The notes under the pieces are model-generated. The model did no database searches. It was given only the letters and a program-made list of their open reading frames with translations, and had not been told where the DNA came from. Position numbers and translations under genes: made by a program. A stretch of DNA of 64,000 nucleotides from positions 1 to 64,000 of the forward strand of contig CAJUCI010000011.1 in the NCBI GenBank assembly GCA_910584825.1, in the 5' to 3' direction. This stretch comes from an uncultured Duncaniella sp. (lineage in GTDB: Bacteria; Bacteroidota; Bacteroidia; Bacteroidales; Muribaculaceae). Position 1 is the first letter of the stretch. Each line of letters begins with the position of its first letter. Of this stretch, positions 7,144 through 15,876 are shown in pieces.

Positions 7144-7163
7144 AGGTTTTTTGCGTAACTTTG
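7133..7163 (+). promoter_or_regulatory. ychF: Promoter of ychF
   Basis: TTG (7133-7135), 20 nt, TAACTTTG (7156-7163) on the plus strand. The -33 box lies inside the last codons of the preceding gene. The ATG is about 40 nt below the -7 box. Confidence 0.8.
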
Positions 7164-7202
7164 CAGAAATATTAACCGCAAATTAAAAAATACCGAATAT
7201 AA

Positions 7203-8306
7203 ATGGCACTACAGTGTGGCATCGTCGGACTCCCCAATGTGGGCAAGTCGACGCTTTTTAACTGTCTATCCAACGCTAAGGCCCAGTCGGCCAACTTCCC
7301 TTTCTGCACCATCGAGCCTAATGTGGGCGTGATTACGGTGCCTGACGAGCGTCTCAACAAGCTCGTGGAGATGTGCAATCCCCGCTCGGTGGTACCCGCC
7401 ACTGTCGAGATTGTCGACATCGCCGGACTCGTGCAGGGCGCGAGCAAGGGCGAGGGTCTGGGCAACAAGTTCCTGGCAAATATCCGCGAGACTGACGCCA
7501 TACTCCACGTGCTCCGCTGTTTCGACGACGACAACGTGACCCACGTGCACAACACCGTCGACCCCGTGCGTGACAAGGAGATTATCGACTATGAGCTGCA
7601 GCTCAAGGACCTCGAGACCATCGAGAGCCGCATCGCAAAGACTCAGAAACAGGCTCAGACCGGCGGCGACAAGGTGGCCAAGATGCAGTATGAGGTGCTG
7701 AAGAAATATCAGGAGGCACTCCAGCAGGGCAAGCCCGCGCGCACAGTCACGCTCGAGACTCCCGACGAGCAGCGTTTTGCCCGCGACCTCTTCCTGCTTA
7801 CCTCCAAGCCCGTGATGTACGTCTGCAACGTTGACGACGCATCGGCCGCCGAGGGCAACAAGTATGTCGAGGCAGTGCGCGAGGCCATCAAGGACGAGGA
7901 TGCCCAGCTGCTCATCGTGGCCGCCCAGACCGAGAGCGAGATAGCCGAACTCGACACATACGAGGAACGTCAGGAATTCCTGGCCGAGATAGGTCTGCAG
8001 GAGTCAGGCGTGGCCCGACTTATCCGCGCCGCCTATGCCCTGCTCAACCTTCAGACCTTCTTCACAGCCGGAGCCGACGAGGTGAGGGCCTGGACATTCA
8101 TGCGTGGCAGCAAGGCCCCGCAGTGTGCCGGCATCATCCACACCGACTTCGAGAAAGGCTTCATCCGCGCCGAGGTAATCAAGTATGACGACTTCGTCAC
8201 ACTCGGCTCGGAAGCCGCCGTGCGCGAAGCCGGCAAGATGGCCATCGAGGGCAAAAACTACATAGCCCAGGACGGCGACATCATGCACTTCCTCTTTAAT
8301 GTGTGA
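7203..8306 (+). CDS. ychF: Obg-family GTPase/ATPase YchF
   Basis: A 367-residue universally conserved P-loop NTPase that binds ribosomes and in known members prefers ATP. G1 is GLPNVGKST (9-17) and G3 is DIAGLVQGAS. The G4 position reads NVDD, in place of NKxD, a YchF hallmark that explains altered base specificity. A coiled-coil insertion (about 130-170) and a C-terminal TGS domain (about 280-365; FFTAGADEVRAWTFMRG onward, ending YIAQDGDIMHFLFNV) are present. Full length and intact. Its own promoter lies at 7133-7163. The restriction-modification genes start 28 nt after its stop on the same strand and may be read through from it. Confidence 0.97.
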   Translation: MALQCGIVGLPNVGKSTLFNCLSNAKAQSANFPFCTIEPNVGVITVPDERLNKLVEMCNPRSVVPATVEIVDIAGLVQGASKGEGLGNKFLANIRETDAILHVLRCFDDDNVTHVHNTVDPVRDKEIIDYELQLKDLETIESRIAKTQKQAQTGGDKVAKMQYEVLKKYQEALQQGKPARTVTLETPDEQRFARDLFLLTSKPVMYVCNVDDASAAEGNKYVEAVREAIKDEDAQLLIVAAQTESEIAELDTYEERQEFLAEIGLQESGVARLIRAAYALLNLQTFFTAGADEVRAWTFMRGSKAPQCAGIIHTDFEKGFIRAEVIKYDDFVTLGSEAAVREAGKMAIEGKNYIAQDGDIMHFLFNV

Positions 8307-8334
8307 TAGAATCATCGCATAGCTTTTAGTTTAG

Positions 8335-9243
8335 ATGGTATCGATAAAGGCTAAACCGTTTTTGAAATGGGCCGGAGGCAAAACTCAGTTGCTTCCGACC
8401 CTTGAATCTTTTTTGCCAGTAGAATTGCAAAGTAAGAAAACGGTTACTTATATTGAACCATTTATCGGCGGCGGTGCGATGCTTTTTTCAGTGTTGCAGA
8501 AGTATTCTAATATCAAGAAAGCCGTTATATGTGATATAAATATACATCTCATCAAAGCGTATGTGGCTGTTCGGAATGCACCTCAAGAACTTATCGGATT
8601 TCTTGCAAATATTCAATGTAGATATTATGCGTTGACGAAAGAGGAGGATAGAAAAGATTTCTATCTTAATATGAGGGATAAGTTTAATAATGGTAATTTA
8701 TCTGATATAGAGGAGGCGGCATATCTGATTTTTTTGAATCGGACTTGTTTTAATGGACTATATAGAGAAAATTCCAAAGGTCTTTTTAATGTCCCATTCG
8801 GCAGATACTCAAACCCGACGATATGTGATGACAGTTTGATATTGTCTGACAGTGCGGTATTACAAAAAGTGGATATTATCCATGACGATTTTTCCAATAC
8901 CGAGTCGTTTGTTGATGGGTATACATTGGTGTATTGCGATCCGCCTTACAGGCCATTAAATGCGACTTCAAACTTTAATTCATATGTAAAGGTCGCATTT
9001 AATGATGATGAGCAGGTGCGATTGAAAATGTTTGTTGACAAGCTAAGTGCCAATGGATGTCATGTAATGCTCAGTAACTCAGACAGTAGAATGGGTGACG
9101 AAAATCGTGACTTTTTCGATGAACTATATCGTGAATATATCATTGAGAGAGTATTTGCGAAAAGATGTATCAATGCCAATCCGAAAAAGAGAGGAGCTCT
9201 TACGGAATTGTTGATACGTAATTATAAGGATTGTATAGGTTAA
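8335..9243 (+). CDS. Adenine-N6 methyltransferase M1 of an MboI/DpnII-like system (Dam family, GATC)
   Basis: A 302-residue alpha-class (D12, Dam/DpnM-type) DNA methyltransferase predicted to make m6A in GATC. The AdoMet motif FLKWAGGKTQLL lies near residues 9-20. The catalytic DPPY is at 202-205, encoded by one of the very few GATC sites in the window. The intervening target-recognition region has NRTCFNGLYRENSKGLFNVP, a strong Dam/DpnM signature. It is the first gene of an M-R-M operon. Base composition is much AT-richer than ychF and the fucosidase on either side, which points to horizontal acquisition. GATC specificity is inferred from family and from the endonuclease partner. Confidence 0.92.
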   Translation: MVSIKAKPFLKWAGGKTQLLPTLESFLPVELQSKKTVTYIEPFIGGGAMLFSVLQKYSNIKKAVICDINIHLIKAYVAVRNAPQELIGFLANIQCRYYALTKEEDRKDFYLNMRDKFNNGNLSDIEEAAYLIFLNRTCFNGLYRENSKGLFNVPFGRYSNPTICDDSLILSDSAVLQKVDIIHDDFSNTESFVDGYTLVYCDPPYRPLNATSNFNSYVKVAFNDDEQVRLKMFVDKLSANGCHVMLSNSDSRMGDENRDFFDELYREYIIERVFAKRCINANPKKRGALTELLIRNYKDCIG

Positions 9244-9269
9244 TCAAGAATAAATTAAGATCAGTAAAT

Positions 9270-10094
9270 ATGTCTGGACGCTTTCAAGATTTTCTACAGC
9301 CATTAAAGGAAACACATTTTGCGCTTAAAGACTACGTGGATTTCGATAAGGTGATAGCAAATGTTGATTCAATTTCCATAAAATTGAATCAATTGAACTA
9401 TCTGATTGGTCAGCATGACATGGCTGAGGCTGTGTCAAAATTATGGAACGAAAATCCAAAGGCATTTTCGGTATTGGATATCCTAATAGCCGTAAGGTCC
9501 AAAGATAATAAAAAGGCTATTGATGAAAATGGCAATGTTGTATCGCTTACGAGCTATTTTGAATCGCCACAACAGGTTACTGAATTTTTGGATAATACCG
9601 GCTTGACGGAAGTGCTGCAATCCAAGCAAATAAAGAACCTTGTGGATTACGTCTTTGGTATAGAAGTGGGGCTTGATTCTAATGCTCGTAAGAATCGTGG
9701 CGGCCATATTATGGAGAAATTAGTGGCAGATGCCTTTAAGTCCAATGATATTGAATTTGACCAAGAGGTATATTCGTCAGATTTCCCGGAGATAATGAAG
9801 GTGTTGGGAACTGATAAGAAACGGTTTGATTTTGTAATAAAGACTTCTTGCAAGACCTATCTCATAGAAGTTAATTTTTATTCCGGAGGTGGCTCCAAGC
9901 CTAACGAAGTGGCTCGTTCATATACTGAGATTGGCCCAAGGATTAATTCTGTGTCGGGCTTCGAGTTTGTTTGGATAACTGATGGAATCGGCTGGAAGTC
10001 CGCCAAGAACAAGTTGGAGGAAGCCTTTGCATATATACCATCGATATATAATCTTACGACGTTGCATGATTTCATACGACAAATAAAAGAATAA
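9270..10094 (+). CDS. Type II restriction endonuclease, DpnII/MboI family (GATC)
   Basis: A 274-residue restriction endonuclease predicted to cut unmethylated GATC. The family region KRFDFVIKTSCKTYLIEVNF, then YSGGGSKPNEVARSY, carries the likely catalytic Asp187 and Glu200 of the PD-(D/E)xK fold. The frame is open from 9231, overlapping the methylase end, but the ATG at 9270 is preferred because it removes the overlap and begins MSGRFQDFL. A GATC lies at 9259-9262, eight bases before this ATG. The gene is sandwiched between two methyltransferase genes, the order known for MboI. It ends 5 nt before the next gene. AT-rich like its neighbours. Confidence 0.88.
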   Translation: MSGRFQDFLQPLKETHFALKDYVDFDKVIANVDSISIKLNQLNYLIGQHDMAEAVSKLWNENPKAFSVLDILIAVRSKDNKKAIDENGNVVSLTSYFESPQQVTEFLDNTGLTEVLQSKQIKNLVDYVFGIEVGLDSNARKNRGGHIMEKLVADAFKSNDIEFDQEVYSSDFPEIMKVLGTDKKRFDFVIKTSCKTYLIEVNFYSGGGSKPNEVARSYTEIGPRINSVSGFEFVWITDGIGWKSAKNKLEEAFAYIPSIYNLTTLHDFIRQIKE

Positions 10095-10099
10095 CAGCA

Positions 10100-10975
10100 A
10101 TGTCAAATATCATACCATATTATAAGTCGTCTGACAGGGCTTTCACTATATTAAATGGTGATTGTTTTGATTTGCTCGGTCGTTTCGACTTTAAATTTGA
10201 TATGATTTTTGCTGACCCTCCATACTTCTTGTCTAACGGAGGCATCAGTTGTCAGGCTGGTAAGGTTGTTTGTGTAGACAAAGGAGACTGGGATAAGTCG
10301 CGTAGTACGGAGGACATTCAGAAATACAATAATGAGTGGCTGCGATTATGCAGAGATAAATTGAAGGATAATGGTACCATTTGGATATCGGGCACATATC
10401 ATAATATATTTTCAATTGCGATGTCTCTATCCAATCTTGGATATCGCATCTTGAATGTTGTGACATGGGCTAAGACTAATCCTCCGCCTAATATATCTCG
10501 CAGATTCTTCACGTATTCCACTGAGTTTGTAATATGGGCCCGCAAGCAGCAAAAAGTCCCGCATCAGTATAATTATGACCTTATGCGTCAAATAAATAAT
10601 GGCAGGCAGATGAAAGATGTCTGGCATATGCCGGCAATCGGACGTTGGGAGAAATCTTGCGGAAAGCATCCTACGCAAAAGCCCTTGGCTCTTGTGTTAA
10701 GAGCGATACTTTCATGTACTTCCTCCAATGATTGGATACTGGACCCGTTTGCAGGCTCTTCAACTACCGGCATTGCTGCAAATATTTGTGGTCGGAGGTA
10801 TCTTGGTATTGAACAAGAGGTTGAGTATGCTGATTTAGGACGACGTAGAAAAGAGGAGTTAAACGATAATAGTGTTTTGAATAAATATATATCAAAACTT
10901 GAAGATTTAAAATATTACTATAAAGGCTATATGTCTGAACCTGAATGTGAGTACGGTTCGGATTTACCATTTTAA
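10100..10975 (+). CDS. Second adenine methyltransferase M2 (DpnA/MboC-like)
   Basis: A 291-residue beta-class m6A methyltransferase. The catalytic motif DPPY is at 39-42 (preceded by MIFA). The AdoMet-binding motif DPFAGSSTTG is near the C-terminal end at 215-224, and HPTQKP lies between, giving the beta-class motif order. In DpnII and MboI systems a second methylase of this class (DpnA, M2.MboI) also methylates single-stranded GATC and protects incoming or replicating DNA, so that role is inferred. It ends 11 nt before the GH95 gene, so the acquired operon sits directly against the fucosidase start. It avoids GATC in its own DPPY codons (GAC CCT). Confidence 0.88.
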   Translation: MSNIIPYYKSSDRAFTILNGDCFDLLGRFDFKFDMIFADPPYFLSNGGISCQAGKVVCVDKGDWDKSRSTEDIQKYNNEWLRLCRDKLKDNGTIWISGTYHNIFSIAMSLSNLGYRILNVVTWAKTNPPPNISRRFFTYSTEFVIWARKQQKVPHQYNYDLMRQINNGRQMKDVWHMPAIGRWEKSCGKHPTQKPLALVLRAILSCTSSNDWILDPFAGSSTTGIAANICGRRYLGIEQEVEYADLGRRRKEELNDNSVLNKYISKLEDLKYYYKGYMSEPECEYGSDLPF

Positions 10976-10986
10976 AAACCTGAAAT

Positions 10987-13413
10987 ATGAAAACTATTGC
11001 TTTAGGATTGACTGCTGTCGCGCTGGCTTCTTTGGGTGCTGGGGCGAAGTCCCCTGAGGGGGGATATGTGCTGCATTATGACAGCCCGGCACGGTATTTT
11101 GAGGAGGCTATGGTGATTGGCAACGGCACTATCGGTGCCATTGTATACGGCGGCACTGACAAGGACCGCTTATCACTCAACGATATAACCCTCTGGACGG
11201 GTGAGCCTGAGAAGGGGGTGACGACGCCCGATGCTTACGAGGCTCTGGCCGACATACGCGCCGCGCTCGACCGCGAGGACTACCGCCTGGCCGATTCGCT
11301 CCAGCTCAAGGTGCAGGGCCACTACAGCGAGAACTATCAACCCCTCGGCACACTCACCATTACCTATAAGGACGGCGACAGGAAGACCGATGCCTACAAG
11401 CGCGGACTTGACCTGCACACGGCCACGGCATTCACGTTTGCCGACTTCGCCGGTGATGCTTCCGACCGCCGTCTGACTACGTATTACGCATCGGCCCCGG
11501 ACTCGGTGATGGTCATTCAGGTGCTTTCCTCCACGCCGTTCAGTGCGAATATCGCGCTTGACTCCCAGTTGCCGCACACCACCGTGGCCAAGGGGGATGC
11601 AATCACCTCTACAGGCTATGCCGCCTACCTGTCGTTGCCCGGCTATACCTCGTTTGAGGAGAAACTTCGCTACGACCCCGAGCGCGGCACACGTTTCTGC
11701 ACCATCGTCAAGGCCGAACCTGTCGGTGGCGGCAGTGTGACTCCGCTGGCCGACGGCTCGCTCGATGTCACCGACTGCTCCGCTCTCACGCTCTACGTTA
11801 CCAACGCCACGAGCTTCAACGGATTTGACAAAGACCCGGCCAAGGAGGGCAAGCCTTACCGTGAGATGGCCGAGGCGCGCATACGCAATGCGTCGGCCAA
11901 GGGGGTCGAGGCTCTGCGCACTGCCCAGCAGGCTGACTACACGGCCCTCTTTGACCGTGTGCAGCTCAACTTAGGCACAACTCCCGACTCGATAGCCAAG
12001 CTCCCCACCGATGTGCAGCTGCTGCGCTATGCCGACCTGGGCGAGCGCAACCCCGACCTCGAGGAGCTGTATTTCAACTACGGACGCTATCTGCTCATCT
12101 CATGCTCGCGCACCGAGGGTGTACCGGCCAATCTGCAGGGCCTTTGGAACGAGTATCTCCTGCCGCCGTGGAGCAGCAACTACACCACTAATATAAATGT
12201 TGAGGAGAACTACTGGCCGGCCGAGGTGACCGCTCTTGGCGAGCTTCATGCCAAGGCCATGATACCCTGGATTGCCAATCTGTCAAAGGGGGGTAAGGAG
12301 ACTGCAAGGCATTATTATGGTGTCGGCACGGGCTGGGCTCTCGGCCACAATTCCGACATATGGGCCATGACCAATCCCGTGGGCCTCAACTCGGGCGACC
12401 CTGTTTGGGCCAACTGGGGGATGGGCAGTGCGTGGGTGGCCTCGCATATATGGGAGCATTATCTCTTCACGCAGGACCGCAAATTCCTTGAGGAATATTA
12501 CCCGGTGCTCAGAGGGGCGGCACGTTTCTGCCTCGGTTCGCTCATCGAGAAGGATGGCGAGCTGATTACCTCACCATCCACCTCGCCCGAAAACAAATAT
12601 GTGACCGACGAGGGCTATCACGGCGCGACGCTCTACGGCGCGACAGCTGACCTTGCTATGGCCCGCCAGTGCCTCATGGACACCCGTGACGCCGCCCGTG
12701 TGCTGGGTGTGGACGAGAGCCTGCAGGAGCGTATCGACTCGGTACTGCCCCGTCTGCGTCCCTACAAGATTGGCCGTAAGGGCAATCTGCAGGAGTGGTA
12801 TCACGACTGGGAGGACGAGGACCCGACTCACCGCCATCAGTCGCATCTCTACGGCCTCTTCCCTGGCCGTCACCTGTCGGTCGACTCTACCCCCGACCTT
12901 GCCCGCGCTGCCGCTCGCACCCTTGAAATCAAGGGTGACAACACCACCGGCTGGAGCACCGGCTGGCGCGTGAACCTCCTCGGCCGACTGCGCGACAGCG
13001 ACAAGGCATACAGCATGTATCGCCGTCTGCTCCGCTACGTGTCGCCCGACAATTATCAGGGCCCCGACAAACGTTCGGGTGGAGGCACGTATCCCAATCT
13101 GCTCGACGCACATGCGCCGTTTCAGGTTGACGGCAATTTCGGCGGCACAGCCGGAGTGGCCGAGATGCTGATGCAGTCCACCCCCGAGAGCATCATCCTG
13201 CTCCCCGCGCTCCCCGCGCAGTGGAGTGACGGCAGCGTCAAGGGACTTCATGCCCGCGGCGGATATATCGTAGACATGGAGTGGAAAGATGGTAAAGTGA
13301 CCTCGCTCACCGTGACCTCGCTTGCCGGCAACCCCACGGTCATCTCAGGCGGTGGACTTGCCTCGCCCATAAGCATTGACATCAAGGCCGGCGAAAGCCG
13401 AAAATTGATTTAA
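10987..13413 (+). CDS. GH95-family alpha-L-fucosidase (or galactosidase)
   Basis: An 808-residue exported glycoside hydrolase with an N-terminal signal peptide (about 1-20, ending ASLGAGAKS). The N-terminal beta-domain holds the family start sequence MVIGNGTIGAIVYGG and LSLNDITLWTGEP. The (alpha/alpha)6 barrel contains NINVEENYWPAE, with the catalytic-site asparagines and acid, and HRHQSHLYGLFPG. The length is right for GH95, which inverts alpha-1,2-fucosyl (sometimes alpha-L-galactosyl) linkages of host glycans or xyloglucan. There is no lipobox, so it is probably periplasmic. No obvious promoter lies in the 11-nt gap after the methylase gene, so it may depend on transcription through the restriction-modification operon or on internal promoters. 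Confidence 0.92.
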   Translation: MKTIALGLTAVALASLGAGAKSPEGGYVLHYDSPARYFEEAMVIGNGTIGAIVYGGTDKDRLSLNDITLWTGEPEKGVTTPDAYEALADIRAALDREDYRLADSLQLKVQGHYSENYQPLGTLTITYKDGDRKTDAYKRGLDLHTATAFTFADFAGDASDRRLTTYYASAPDSVMVIQVLSSTPFSANIALDSQLPHTTVAKGDAITSTGYAAYLSLPGYTSFEEKLRYDPERGTRFCTIVKAEPVGGGSVTPLADGSLDVTDCSALTLYVTNATSFNGFDKDPAKEGKPYREMAEARIRNASAKGVEALRTAQQADYTALFDRVQLNLGTTPDSIAKLPTDVQLLRYADLGERNPDLEELYFNYGRYLLISCSRTEGVPANLQGLWNEYLLPPWSSNYTTNINVEENYWPAEVTALGELHAKAMIPWIANLSKGGKETARHYYGVGTGWALGHNSDIWAMTNPVGLNSGDPVWANWGMGSAWVASHIWEHYLFTQDRKFLEEYYPVLRGAARFCLGSLIEKDGELITSPSTSPENKYVTDEGYHGATLYGATADLAMARQCLMDTRDAARVLGVDESLQERIDSVLPRLRPYKIGRKGNLQEWYHDWEDEDPTHRHQSHLYGLFPGRHLSVDSTPDLARAAARTLEIKGDNTTGWSTGWRVNLLGRLRDSDKAYSMYRRLLRYVSPDNYQGPDKRSGGGTYPNLLDAHAPFQVDGNFGGTAGVAEMLMQSTPESIILLPALPAQWSDGSVKGLHARGGYIVDMEWKDGKVTSLTVTSLAGNPTVISGGGLASPISIDIKAGESRKLI

Positions 13414-13435
13414 GCAAGCAGAGCCAACGTTCCAA

Positions 13436-13587
13436 AAAGGGACATAAGGACATAAGATACAAAAGCGACATAAGTCTTTAAATAAGTCACCGACTTGTCA
13501 AGAATTTAAATTTTTAATTTTAAACTTTAAATTCTTAATTTTAAAAGACTTATGTCGCTTTTGTATCTTTTGTCCTTATGTCCCTTT
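13436..13587. repeat. Palindromic GACAwAAG element, copy A
   Basis: Left arm 13436-13479 and right arm 13544-13587 (44 nt each) are inverted copies with one mismatch. Each arm carries four GACA/TACA starts spaced 8, 9 and 9 nt. The 64-nt AT-rich loop includes AAGTCaccGACTTGTCAAG. The loop matches copy B read in the opposite direction. It lies between the converging fucosidase and sigma-factor genes, so it may also terminate both. Confidence 0.85.
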
Positions 13588-13656
13588 CTTGAATTGGGAT
13601 ATACTACCTTTTTACAGGGTATTTAGCGTTAACAAGCTATATGTGACGGAGTTAAT

Positions 13657-14244
13657 TTACCCCCCCGATAACCACAATGCGTTGTTTGCCAATACGATAG
13701 CAATCGTTGTGGTATCAATCTTGCCGCCGAGGCTCGCACGGAGTAATTCCAGTATGCGGGCCTTGCGCTTTTTTACGGTTATTTCCGCCACCCCGAGCCT
13801 CGCGGCTATCTCGGCGTTTTTCAACCCCTCCTCAAAACTCATTCTCAGCAGGGCGCGGTCCTCGACCGACAGCGACTCGATGGCGGCATAGAGCGCGTCG
13901 AGCGTCTCATGCTCGATAAGTGCGCGGGTGTGGTCGGCCTCGAGCGTGTCGGAGTCGGATACCACCTCATAATTGCGCTTGGCAGAGAGGCGGCGCAGGG
14001 CCGAGACGGAGCGGTTGCGTATGCAGGCGAGTATGTGGGCACGCCAGCGGGCTGCGCTGTCAAACGTATGCCGTTTCTGAAACGCGTCAATCACGGCATC
14101 CTGCACGCAGTCCTCGGCCATCCATTCCAGTTCCTGCCCGAGCAGCCTGCGCCCATACATCAGCAGTCCGGGATAATAACGCTCATAGAACGGCGTCATT
14201 TTTCCCGCGACAAACATACGGAATATGTCGTCAGCTGATGTCAT
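13657..14244 (-). CDS. ECF RNA polymerase sigma factor
   Basis: A 195-residue sigma-70 family factor of the ECF type, with region 2 (about 10-80; FYERYYPGLLMYGRRLLG and EDCVQDAVIDAFQ) and region 4 HTH (about 130-180; LSVEDRALLRMSFEEG and LKNAEIAARLGVAEITVKKR). It is of the Bacteroidetes SusC/D-linked group. It is transcribed away from the TlpA-FecR-SusC-SusD-TlpA operon, and the FecR-type anti-sigma factor at 15877-17031 is its probable partner. The expected circuit is SusC STN domain to FecR to sigma, activating the operon on substrate. The C-terminal tail IAIVLANNALWLSGG is hydrophobic and unusual. A -7-like TATTTTTG is at 14273-14280. Confidence 0.88.
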   Translation of the reverse strand: MTSADDIFRMFVAGKMTPFYERYYPGLLMYGRRLLGQELEWMAEDCVQDAVIDAFQKRHTFDSAARWRAHILACIRNRSVSALRRLSAKRNYEVVSDSDTLEADHTRALIEHETLDALYAAIESLSVEDRALLRMSFEEGLKNAEIAARLGVAEITVKKRKARILELLRASLGGKIDTTTIAIVLANNALWLSGG

Positions 14245-14440
14245 TGATAGATGTATTCAATACATGTTTCGGCAAAAATAGTATTTTTTGAAATGAAAAC
14301 ATGACAAAAATCAAATGAAAAATGAGAAAACGTGCATTTTTTGAGAAAAAATGAAAAAAATAATGCTTTTTTGATATACTTTTTATTCCTTTTTGCGAAT
14401 ATTGGATAAAAACTACACTTATTAACCAAATTATCACAAA
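14245..14440. promoter_or_regulatory. Divergent control region of the ECF/SusCD locus
   Basis: This 196-bp, strongly AT-rich gap separates the sigma gene (-) from the TlpA-SusCD operon (+). On the minus strand TATTTTTG (14273-14280) fits the -7 box of the sigma gene, with no clean -33 box. On the plus strand I see no housekeeping consensus, which would fit recognition by the ECF factor itself. Confidence 0.4.
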
Positions 14441-15871
14441 ATGAATCTGAGATTCGTAAAATCGGTATCAGCCATAATGTTTGCCGGAGCATTGCTGGCA
14501 TCGTGTACTGACAACAACGGGCCGTTGCTCAAGGGACACATTGAGGGACTCGGAGAAAAGTCTGATGTATATCTGGTCTATTCCTTTGACGGAGATGTCC
14601 AGTCAAATGTATATGATAAGGTGCAGCTTGATTCGCTTGGCGATTTCGAGTTCAATCCTCAGCTGCCCGAGGGGGTAGACTTCATGGAGGTGGAGATAAG
14701 CGTCGATGGCGTCAACTACGGTGCGTATGTCGAGCGTGGAGCCACATCGGAAATGAGCCTGACCCTTCCGGCCGAAGGTGACGAATATGGCAAGATGACC
14801 TTTACCGGCGACAATGCCGACATCAGCAACGCCGTCAATGTCGCCACCCAGGCTTATGACTTCATGCGCTACTTCTCGATGGAGCCTGGCGAAGGAAAGA
14901 CCAACGAGGAATACGCCGCCCTGCTTGAGAGCGAAAACTCACGCGTTGCATCGGCTCTGGCCGGTATCGGTGACAGCGAAAAGAAGGAGTATTATACCCG
15001 GCTTTACGACCTCAAGTATCTCGGCGAGAAGATGTCCATTCTAAGCAACAAGCTCTACAGTGAGGGCGTAGCGTATGCCGATATGACAAACAATCCCGAA
15101 TACAAGGCACTTTTTGACCGTATCGACATCTCCGACCCCATGATGGCAAAGGCCAATCTGATTGTGGTGTGGGTCAACCGTAATCAGCCCTACAATATGG
15201 ACTGGGAAAATCCCGATGTGGACAGCCTCATAATGAACCTCAACTTCATTGACGAGAACATCAAGGAGCCGGCCAACCGCCGCTCGGCCCTGCATTCGGC
15301 CCCGTTCATGTATCTTGAGAAGTCCAAGCCCTCCAAGGCCGACGCCGCAAAATACATGGAGGCTTACAAGGCAGTGGCCTCAGACTATCCCGAAATCGTA
15401 GAGCACTACCAGGAGGTGGTCGACGGAATCGTTGAGCTTGAGGAGGGCGCGAAGATGCCCTACTATCCAGTGCTCACCGACACCGAGGGCCGTCAGGTCA
15501 AGCTTGAGGATTTGCTCGGCAAAGTTACCTATATCGACATCTGGGCCACATGGTGCGGCCCCTGCTGCCGTGAGATTCCTTATCTTGACAAGGTTGTGGA
15601 GCGGTTCAAGGGCAATGACAAGATACAGTTCATCTCCATCTCGGTCGACGACGACCTTGACGCGTGGCATAATAAACTTGAGGCCGATAAGCCCGCGTGG
15701 GCACAGTATGTCATCACCGGCGACGAGAAGAAATCATTCATGACCGCTATGGGCATTCAGGGCATACCCCGCTTCATACTCCTTGATGCCGAGGGCCGCT
15801 TCATCCAGAACGATGCCGTGCGTCCTTCTGACGACAAAATCGATGAGACACTCAAAAACGCGATAAAATAA
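14441..15871 (+). CDS. TlpA-like thioredoxin-fold lipoprotein
   Basis: A 476-residue exported lipoprotein with a signal peptide and lipobox LLASC at about residue 22. An N-terminal DUF4369-like beta-domain (about 30-130; GPLLKGHIEGLGEKSDVYLVYS) is followed by a helical middle and a C-terminal thioredoxin domain (about 340-476). The active site is WATWCGPCC, a CxxC with a third adjacent cysteine. This is the architecture of Bacteroidetes TlpA/ResA-like disulfide reductases of the envelope. It is the first gene of the SusCD operon, 5 nt before fecR. A second TlpA-like protein closes the operon (22217-23629), so two extracytoplasmic thiol proteins bracket the transporter pair. Confidence 0.87.
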   Translation: MNLRFVKSVSAIMFAGALLASCTDNNGPLLKGHIEGLGEKSDVYLVYSFDGDVQSNVYDKVQLDSLGDFEFNPQLPEGVDFMEVEISVDGVNYGAYVERGATSEMSLTLPAEGDEYGKMTFTGDNADISNAVNVATQAYDFMRYFSMEPGEGKTNEEYAALLESENSRVASALAGIGDSEKKEYYTRLYDLKYLGEKMSILSNKLYSEGVAYADMTNNPEYKALFDRIDISDPMMAKANLIVVWVNRNQPYNMDWENPDVDSLIMNLNFIDENIKEPANRRSALHSAPFMYLEKSKPSKADAAKYMEAYKAVASDYPEIVEHYQEVVDGIVELEEGAKMPYYPVLTDTEGRQVKLEDLLGKVTYIDIWATWCGPCCREIPYLDKVVERFKGNDKIQFISISVDDDLDAWHNKLEADKPAWAQYVITGDEKKSFMTAMGIQGIPRFILLDAEGRFIQNDAVRPSDDKIDETLKNAIK

Positions 15872-15876
15872 CTGAC

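Noticed and set aside
13436..13587. CRISPR-like array suggested by repeated GACAwAAG units
   Set aside because: The units are 8-9 nt with no unique spacers, and they form two inverted arms, so this is a palindromic element and not a CRISPR array.
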